Of a DNA stretch of 64,000 nucleotides, positions 57,504-64,000 are shown piece by piece. Position 1 is the first letter of the stretch, and every line of letters begins with the position of its first letter. The position numbers were made by a program, and so were the translations under genes. This DNA is from Ascaphus truei (Eukaryota; Chordata; Amphibia; Anura; Ascaphidae): contig CM071570.1 of the NCBI GenBank assembly GCA_036426205.1, positions 55,960,229-56,024,228 of the forward strand. The letters are read 5' to 3'. The notes under the pieces are model-generated. The model was not told the origin of the DNA and ran no database searches. It saw nothing but the letters and a program-made list of their open reading frames with translations.

Positions 57504-57800
57504 TAAGCACAGGCGCGGCGTTGCGCGTGCACATGGAGCGCGCATTTAGTGCCTATAGGCCAAACGGTGACACGTGGTTAGCAGGCGTGGCCAAGACATC
57601 ACAACTGTAGGCTGCATTGTGATTGGCTCACCGTGTCACATGGCACGGCAGCCACTCGAAAATAAGAATTTCTGTGTATTTCCAAACAGCTGCCACGCCA
57701 ACGCTGTCTCCCGTGCGCGCGTTGGCACTGGATAAACTGTCATAGGGAGACAGGTATTTATTATTGCCTCGCACGCGGCCGCACGAGCGCCAGCGCTTAA
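57504..57800. mobile_element. GC-rich hAT-like MITE
   Basis: It begins TAAGCACAGGCGCGG, and the inverted right end reads TTAAGCGCTGGCGCTCG. The flanks TATTATAG and TATAATAG match at 7 of 8 positions, fitting a hAT target duplication. CpG is dense compared with the surroundings. Confidence 0.6.
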
Positions 57801-57869
57801 TATAATAGCAGATTCTTATTTCACACACCCATTTTTGCCCATCTCTAGTATGTGTTATATATATATTTA

Positions 57870-58965
57870 TATTTGGAGTCTTTAGATGATAACAAGCTGG
57901 GACTCAAATTCACTTATTGTATTAGCTCGGAGTTGGTGGTCTTTCTTGATCTTATACTCGCTATAGACCAAGATGAGAAGATTATTACACAGACCCATTT
58001 TAAACCAGTTGATAACTATATACACGCCTCCAGAAACCACCATAGTCAATGGTTGAATAATGTACCCACATGTCAGTTCCACCGTTTAAAGCAGAACTGT
58101 ACATGTGAGTGTGATTTTGTGTAACAATCTGAAGTTCTTGGAAAGAAATTCTTAGGTTACAATAAACAACTTATTGATGAGTCCTTTAACAAAGTTTTGG
58201 CAATGGATCGTGTGACCTTATTAAGTAAATCAAAAGAAAAAAAGATTAGAAAGGTCCAGTACAATTGCTAAAGGTAGATTAGGAATCGATGAACATTCAG
58301 CCCCTAGGTTCATTACTACATTTAACCAATCCCATAGAGCAATTCAGTCAATTTTGAACACACACTAGAAGATATTGCTTTGTTACCCACAACTATGACA
58401 AATTGTACCCAAAAAGGTTCCAGTCCTTTATAGGAAAGCAAGGAGCCTTAAGGGCACCCTGGCTAATAGCAAAAGTTCGGTGGAAACTCCTGCTTCAAAC
58501 ATTACTACTGCTAAATGTGGCAATTATAAATGTGGCCGTGGCCGATGCATTACATGTAAACACCTTATCCAGGCATCTAGTTTCACCTCATATACGAAAG
58601 TTGGAACTTACAAGATTAAGACAAATATTAATTGCCTGAGTACTCATATCGTCTATATGCTATAATGTAGTTGTGGCCCACAATATGTGGGCCGAACTGT
58701 TGGACCTATGAGTACACGGTTCTTGGAACATAGGCGTAATGTTGTTAACGGCAACAATGCACATAGTGTGTCACGTCACTATAAACAAGCTCATAATAAG
58801 GATCCTAGTTCATTAACCATTGTTGGACTCGAACAAATCTCTCCCCTTACATTAGGGGGTGATAGGTTTAGGACATTGTGTAAAAGGGAAACCTTTTAGA
58901 TCTACCAGTTGGGCACATTGGACCCTGGTGGATTCAACGAATGTATTGATACTAGCACAATAGTC
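57870..58965 (+). pseudogene. Penelope-like retroelement, RT C-terminus to GIY-YIG endonuclease remnant
   Basis: In order: VVFLDLILAIDQDEKIITQT (the FLDLxI block of PLE reverse transcriptase) and FKPVDNYIHASRNHHSQWLN (57890-58070); a decayed RT end with several stops; the linker knuckle CGNYKCGRGRCITC (58520-58560); IVYML, a stop, then CSCGPQYVGRT and RFLEHRRNV (58650-58740); SRHYKQAHNKDPSSLTIVG; and GDRFRTLCKRETF, a stop, IYQLGTLDPGGFNE (58860-58940). This is the full C-terminal order of a vertebrate PLE. The first half of the RT is missing. At least five stops and one frameshift rule out function. An AT-rich tail follows, and a worn hammerhead-like motif lies about 630 bp downstream on the same strand. 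Confidence 0.85.
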
Positions 58966-59435
58966 TAATTGTTCTTTATTATGATTAGTCAGGCTTACTG
59001 TGGTTGTTTGTTAGCTCTGTGTCTTTCCTCACTCTCATCCACTCCTGAGCCCCTTTGAGATTTGTTTATACTTTTTTACATATTATTTTTATTACTATTT
59101 TTTATAATATCTTTTTTATATTACCAATTTTTATATATAAATATATTTATAGGAATTTTACATAGGTATATTGATTTAGTTAATATATACATCAAGTTTT
59201 AATGTTTTTATTAGGCTCATTTTAAAGTCAGCAATGCTATTAGGTTTCTCCACCCTTCAACGTGATTCTTATTTGTTCCTTCCCCCTTCCCCCCTCACTC
59301 TCCAATTCCCCATTTGGATTCCAGATTGAGTGTATGTATCAATATCATTTTAAAGTTGTATTTATTTGTTTTTCATATTCAAGCATTTGTTTATATGTGC
59401 TTATTGAATACACATACATTCGTCTGGGATTAGCC
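58966..59435 (+). other. Probable 3' untranslated part of the PLE
   Basis: AT-rich, including a TTTTTATATATAAATATATTT stretch; assigned to the PLE by position only. Confidence 0.35.
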
Positions 59436-59439
59436 TCAT

Positions 59440-59760
59440 ACACAGCGATTGAGAGCTCTCTCATTGGCTATTCAATAATGGAATTGCTATTGGTTTATGG
59501 TTGTCAGGCAGCCTCATTGGTTAGATCAAGTTTAGCTTGACAACGGGAGAGTATTTCAGTTGCTAGGTTATGACGCTACCCATAAACCCTCTGAAGAAGT
59601 CGCAGATTGAGACGGAACACACAAGGAAGCACATGACACCCGGCACTACGTCATCAAGTGGCGACACGATTATGGCCGGATTGTGTCGTGATTACTACCC
59701 TGGCCAGTAGCTGTGAAGTGGTCCACCTACATCGGGGCATTCCCTACCTTGCGACAGGCG
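59440..59760 (+). mobile_element. Hammerhead module downstream of the plus-strand PLE
   Basis: CTCATTGGCTATTC (CCAAT-box type, 59458-59475), a second CCTCATTGGTTAG, GGTTATGACGCTACC and TAAACCCT precede the motif at 59588-59626. This is the same order as at 16.9 kb (minus) and 61.7 kb (plus). It is the likely terminal repeat unit of the PLE or of a non-autonomous relative. Confidence 0.45.
59588..59626 (+). ncRNA. Worn hammerhead-like motif H
   Basis: CTGAAGA (59591-59597), an extra A, GTC (59599-59601) with GAC (59611-59613), then GGAACACACA where GAAACGCGTN would be expected. CCT (59588-59590) pairs with AGG (59624-59626). The G12-A13 step is broken, so it should be inactive. Confidence 0.35.
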
Positions 59761-59857
59761 ATCAAAATTTGGAGAAGCTGTGTACAGTATACAGTCCAGG
59801 GACAGTTCTTCAACCTTGTTGGTGGTGATATATATGCACAATCGCTTGTTTTATATG

Positions 59858-60936
59858 TGTAGCCGTGACCCCTGATTCACCCCAAAGAGCGGGAGGTTGC
59901 GCTTGCAAATGGTAGTTGCCAAAGCCCGCGAAGGAGGACTAAATTTGGCGGGAGAAAGCAGTCCCTTGACCCAGCAGCCCTGCGGGGAGGGTCAGGTGAG
60001 AGAGTGTAGCCAATGGGCGGAGGAGGTGCCAGAGATATAGGCAGTGGTTGTGCGCACGTGCAGTCAGAGCTGATTGGAGAGGAGAGGAGACGGAGAGTCT
60101 GTGAGGGGAGGTTGTACCGCCCCGGCGCAGGCCAGGTGCCCCAGGCCCAGTTAGCCCTGAGTCACCTTAGAGACAAGCTGAGCTAGGGATCGCCTTAGTG
60201 AGGTTCCTGTTCCCCTAGTAACTGTAAGTCTTGACCGGGACTATACTGTCGAGAGGGAGGTCTGGGCTCAGACCCCCATTGGTGTTGCCGGAGTCTGGGT
60301 GGGAGCGCACCGGACCCTAGAGAGAGCGAGAGAGATAGATCGGTGTCAACGTACAGAGACCCTTTTTGAAGATCGTGGCAGTCTGAGCACCGGAGTGCTC
60401 GGCAGGTATTTCATCAAGTGCATCAACTGTACCATTCATTCACCCGAGACATAGTGGCTGTGCAGTCACCCATACACACACATAGGGCCTGCTGTGAGCG
60501 GGAGGTCTAATCCGTAAGGATCGGACACGGGGTGGGCTCACCCGGTGGCGAGTGTGGGGAGTCTTGTTGGCGTCCGCCGTGGCGCAAGGTGTGGGGCGTC
60601 CGCCGTGGCGCTAGGTAATGTTGACGTCCGCCGTGGCGTGCTATATAATGTATACATATATGTATAGGAATGTTATGGCATGTAACGTACTGTGAGTTTA
60701 GTCTGCAAGTAAAAGAGATTGGTTTTAAGACTTGGCTGTGTATGTGTAATTCTTGCATATACGTCCTGTGAAGACCCACTCCCCCTTTGGCGGGAGCTGT
60801 CGCAGGTGGAGGCGCTGCACCCGATATATATATTGCGCGCACCCCAGGCTCTCCGTGGCAGAGACTCAGGCCCTGTGAGACGGCAGGTAATACAGCACAT
60901 AGTAGCAGCTTGCTAGTGATAGGAAGCAGGGCTACA
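59858..60936 (+). mobile_element. Solo LTR of family L-A
   Basis: It starts TGTAGCCGTGACCCC and ends GCAGGGCTACA, so TGTAGCC and GGCTACA are exact terminal inverses. The 4-bp flanks are both TATG. A GGCGTCCGCCGTGGCG unit is repeated three times at 60569-60637. Near the 3' end come GCAGGTGGAGGCGCTGCACC, GCACCCCAGGCTC and GGCAGGTAATACAGCAC. The element is 1079 bp. No internal coding region remains, as expected after LTR-LTR recombination. Retroviral or Gypsy-type ancestry cannot be decided from an LTR alone. Confidence 0.85.
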
Positions 60937-60939
60937 TAT

Positions 60940-61630
60940 GTATCCTGTGTAAGTGCGCCAGAATCCCTTGTTTATCCCTTCCCCAATAAATTCATATTGC
61001 GCTATGGGGATGCGTTCTCTCTTTTTTTTCTTTTTAGGGTTACCCATAGGATTTGGTTGTATCCTTGTGAGAGCAGCATCCTATCCCCACAGCAGCAATT
61101 GGGCTCTATATTCCTATCTTTACTGGAAGGAATATTTGGGACTGGTTATACAGTATATGTTTTATTTTGTATGTGTCTTGTATGCCCTTCTCTGTAATTT
61201 TGTATGCTTCTGTTATTAACCTCTTGTGTGCCTCCAAATTTAAATGACAAAGAGCTGGACGTATTGCAAGAATAACCATCATTGGACAAAGCATGCAACT
61301 GCAGTAACTTGAAGACTGTGTGGCTGGACCAAACTCCACTCTATTTAACACCCCTTAACTTCCCCACCCTCAAACCTAATGTCTTGCTGGACCATAAGCT
61401 AACCTGATATATACGAGTATTTGTAAAATGCCCATGGTTCCAGACCTCTCCATTTAGTATCGTTTTGTTGGCAACTATTAGTATCATTATAGCTGAGATT
61501 TGTCAATGATTTCTTAAACCAATACGTCACAGAGGAGGCAGGTTTGTTTACCTTCCTCTGTGGCGCGCTTGTCTGTATAAATCAGCTGTTTGCTATTGCG
61601 CTAATGTAATCGAACGTCCATGAGAGGGGA
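60940..61630. other. No feature recognised
   Basis: Mixed-composition non-coding DNA between two mobile elements. Confidence 0.3.
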
Positions 61631-61639
61631 CGGGCTGAC

Positions 61640-61990
61640 TCTCATTGGCTGAGAGCGCCGATACGTCATTGCTGAGGAACAGAACCATGGGTATTTAAAC
61701 CAGTGTATTCGTTTTGTATATTATATACTCTTTGACAAAGGCCCGTGCGGCTGAAACGCATCAGAGTTCCTGTTGTGCTGTTTATTATGTGCCATTAAAA
61801 CTTTTTGTACCCAGTACTCTGCAACCTCCAATCATCATTTTTTTCCAAGGCTGTTGCACCGCCATTCACGACCTCTTGCATCTTGATACTCCTTCGGTAG
61901 GAGCACGCCAAGCAACATCTGGACCTCCAGTGGATTATCATGTGAGTCAATTCCATTTTCTTGCTATTCAGTTCATCAAAGTTTCACTGT
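61640..61990 (+). mobile_element. Hammerhead module with promoter-like boxes
   Basis: TCATTGGCTGAG (61642-61653), ATACGTCATT (61661-61670) and GTATTTAAAC (61691-61700) precede the ribozyme-like motif by 30-90 bases. After it come GCCATTAAAACTTTTTG and a non-coding stretch. No PLE coding remnant is seen just upstream, so this is probably a non-autonomous copy. Confidence 0.5.
61727..61767 (+). ncRNA. Hammerhead-like motif E (U3/A8 core variant)
   Basis: TTGACAA (61732-61738), an extra A, stem II GGCC / CGTGC / GGCT (61740-61752, one G-U), GAA (61753-61755), ACGCAT (a one-base change from the palindrome ACGCGT) and C. ACTCT (61727-61731) pairs perfectly with AGAGT (61763-61767). It has the longest uninterrupted stem I of the set. 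The core pair is U3-A8. Confidence 0.55.
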
Positions 61991-61994
61991 TCTA

Positions 61995-62533
61995 TGTACC
62001 TACAAGCCTGTGACACCCATATAAGATATACCTGATCAAGGCTATTGGGAGTCTATGCAAAGTGGCTTTTTATGGTTGGAAAGTGTTATTACTGATTGCG
62101 CTTATGGTGGACTATGGAGGTCTAATCTAAGAGTGCTGCTTTATTTGGAAGAACAATTACAATGATATAAGGATACATTTATGCATGGACTTTCCCTGTG
62201 AGCATTGTATAGGGGATATTCCCCTTAGTCTCTTTTTCAAAACTAAGTTGTTCGCCATTTTGCTCTCAATTAGTTTTTTTCTGTTGCAAAGCTTTGTTTA
62301 GTGCACAAATGCACAGTAATCACCAGTGTTACATCAATCACAATCACATTACAAAGAACCATGGGATTAGGCACTAACTGCTATAGATATTTTTGCTTTT
62401 ACTAGAGAGACTTTAAACATTCTAAATGCAAAAGGTTTAGTTTAACATCGCCTGCACTACATTGTCACTATGGCAAATACGGGCATATGTTAATAAGGTT
62501 GACAAAAGGCACAGCACACTCTAACTTGTGTTA
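61995..62533. other. No feature recognised
   Basis: AT-rich non-coding DNA. Confidence 0.3.
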
Positions 62534-62537
62534 TTGT

Positions 62538-63559
62538 TGTAACCCCCTTTCCCTATGCCTATGGGAAACCATGGGCAATTACTCATGCTTCCTGTGAGGC
62601 TTACAGGAAGCCAAAGCTTCCGCTCCTCGGGAGCCTGGGATGCTCTCACGATGCAGGGCCTCCACCTAAGAAGATCCCAGCGTAGGCGGGATTGACTCCT
62701 CGTAGGAAACAATACTCATTAAGAATAATACAAACAATGTAAACACACTTTACTCATACATATAATAACACCAACATAACAGTACACTGCAATACATAAC
62801 AATAATAATGGTGGTTCCCCCCAAAGTACTGAGGTTGCCCTGGGCAACTGAAACCCTGATATCCGCAGAACGGTCCCACCCAAGTGTGAGGTAGCGCTAC
62901 CCCCCTATGAAGTGTTGATGCATGGTGGGTACTTGACTGGTCAAGGGCCAGACAAGGGGATAAAGAGTGAAAGATGCTGAATCAGGTCCCTTCGCAGCGG
63001 GGCCTCCAACACAACACCCCACACACCTTGTCCAGGCCGCGGTCGAATCTCCAGCCGGAGTGTTCCACCTCTGTTGCCACATGCAGCTCTATCCAGGGCG
63101 CAGGACACCGCGTGGACATCCGTCCACCCGTGCAGTGGTGCTGCTGCATCTCTAATGGGAGGGCCCCTCTCTGGGGCCTTCCCTACAAAACTCCGCTCAC
63201 AAGGTAGGGCTATCTGGGGATTAGGGGCAAGATCTGGCCTAGTCCAGGAAGCTAACTGCTCCCTGGACACTACCTTCCTCCTTGCTCCTCCGTCCGACTG
63301 CCAAGGTCACCTTGATCCATGGAGAGGATATCCTGCTTCACAAGGGTTGCATCTCATCCCATTGGCTTGTTCAGCCCATGTGTTCTGTTCCCCCGCTCCT
63401 CCCGAGGTTTCTGGGACTTGTAGTTCCACCTCAGTGCATGCAGTCATTCAAAGATGGCCGTCACTCCTGCCGAAACTGCGCATGCGCAAAATGGCCGCCC
63501 CCACAACCTCCCCGATCGTGCGGAGCTCCTCAGACCGGAGGGAGGGGGACTCCGCTACA
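62538..63559 (-). mobile_element. Solo LTR of family L-A, minus orientation
   Basis: On the plus strand it starts TGTAACCCCC and ends CCGCTACA, flanked by TTGT on both sides (62534-62537, 63560-63563). On the minus strand it reads GCGCATGCGCAG, GGAACTACAAGTCCCAG, AGCCAATGGG, then TAGGTGGAGGCCCTGCATC, ATCCCAGGCTCCCGAGGAGC and CTGTAAGCCTCACAGG, the family's 3' block order. It is 1022 bp. Long open frames on both strands (up to 167 codons) reflect its GC content and have no domain. Confidence 0.8.
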
Positions 63560-63564
63560 TTGTA

Positions 63565-63815
63565 TATTGGGGGTTGATATTGTATATGGATTAACTAACT
63601 ATTTATTCAGCACATTATATTTTTGGGGTTTTGAGGGCTCCATCTTACTATTGTTTTGTAGTAAGCAGATGGTAATAGCCACATCTTGATATGTTTCTTC
63701 TTTGTATCTTCTTTTAATTGCAGATTCCAAACATTAACATTGTTTAAGAATATGTTTAATGGAGCAGTTCTTTCTAGGATAACCCTCTTTATTTATTTTT
63801 ATGGTTATGAAGTAA
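63565..63815. other. No feature recognised
   Basis: AT-rich spacer. Confidence 0.3.
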
Positions 63816-63824
63816 AGGGTCCCC

Positions 63825-64000
63825 ATAGATGAACCGCGTTAATTTCAGCTCCGGAGACCCCCAGGTTCCCGAGATACTTGTGATTATGTCCTGGCTCTTA
63901 AATCTCCCGCGGCATGTGAGCCAATAAGAAGCCGGGATAGTGTGACTTCCAATTGACCCCCATTCCCGCTGAAGATTTAAACCTCCATTTTGTTTCTCCT
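63825..64000 (+). repeat. Dispersed repeat R3, cut by the window end
   Basis: GAACCGCGTTAATTTCAGCT, CCCCAGGTTCCCGAGATACT and GAGCCAATAAGAAGCCGG match the copies at 55495 and (inverted) 56129. Confidence 0.5.

Noticed and set aside
63074..63577. 167-codon open frame, the longest in the window
   Set aside because: It lies almost wholly inside the solo LTR at 62538-63559 and ends past its boundary; no domain or start context.

Overview
This window looks like repeat-dense, non-coding nuclear DNA from a large vertebrate genome, most likely an amphibian and probably a frog or toad. The host call rests on the mix of elements: Penelope-like elements (PLEs), L1/Tx1-type and Rex1/CR1-like LINEs, L2-tailed SINEs, many short hAT and pogo/mariner MITEs, solo LTRs, and dispersed hammerhead-like motifs. 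I found no host protein-coding exon, rRNA or tRNA gene that I can defend. Every open frame of 60-170 codons is either inside a mobile element or shows no family signature.

Layout. 1-8 kb: single-copy-looking AT-rich DNA with a hammerhead-bearing repeat (1.15-1.45 kb) and hAT MITEs, one with a mariner MITE nested in it. 9-15 kb: hAT MITEs, L2-like 3' tails, GT/CA microsatellites, an LTR fragment and a pogo-like MITE. 16.7-19.7 kb: a decayed PLE on the minus strand, split by a solo LTR, with a hammerhead-like motif downstream on the same strand and a GC-rich chain of at least seven hairpins upstream. 23.1-27.9 kb: a dead L1/Tx1-type LINE on the minus strand, interrupted by a 469-bp MITE, a tRNA-derived SINE and a 1.6-kb block. 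29.8-33.8 kb: a hAT element with an LTR-like element inside it, a Helitron 3' end, and an element with a hammerhead-like motif flanked by 73-bp inverted repeats. 34.1-37.7 kb repeats 30.15-33.77 kb almost entirely, with differences that are nearly all 1-2 base indels, and runs into a 34-N gap; I read this as an assembly false duplication or an unpolished second haplotype. 38-43 kb: mostly single-copy, with one LINE fragment and two MITEs. 43.8-45.0, 59.86-60.94 and 62.54-63.56 kb: three LTRs of one family (a fourth fragment lies at 11.7 kb). 45-57 kb: mostly unremarkable, with a well-formed hammerhead at 52.2 kb and a Rex1-like LINE end at 55.6-56.1 kb. 57.9-59.6 kb: a second decayed PLE on the plus strand, again with a hammerhead-like motif downstream. 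61.6-61.8 kb: another hammerhead module.

Main result. Hammerhead-ribozyme-like motifs occur at about ten loci (twelve counting duplicated copies). The best, at 52.2 kb on the minus strand, has the full CUGANGA / stem II / GAAA core, a near-palindromic short stem III and a two-part stem I. In the other loci the two bases that pair in the hammerhead core (C3 and G8) are either C with G or U with A, and stem III varies in sequence yet is usually self-complementary. That pattern fits selection on an RNA that cleaves as a dimer, as known for PLE-linked hammerheads. The main caveat is an extra base before stem II in most loci of the larger group. Nothing was computed here; all alignments were made by eye.
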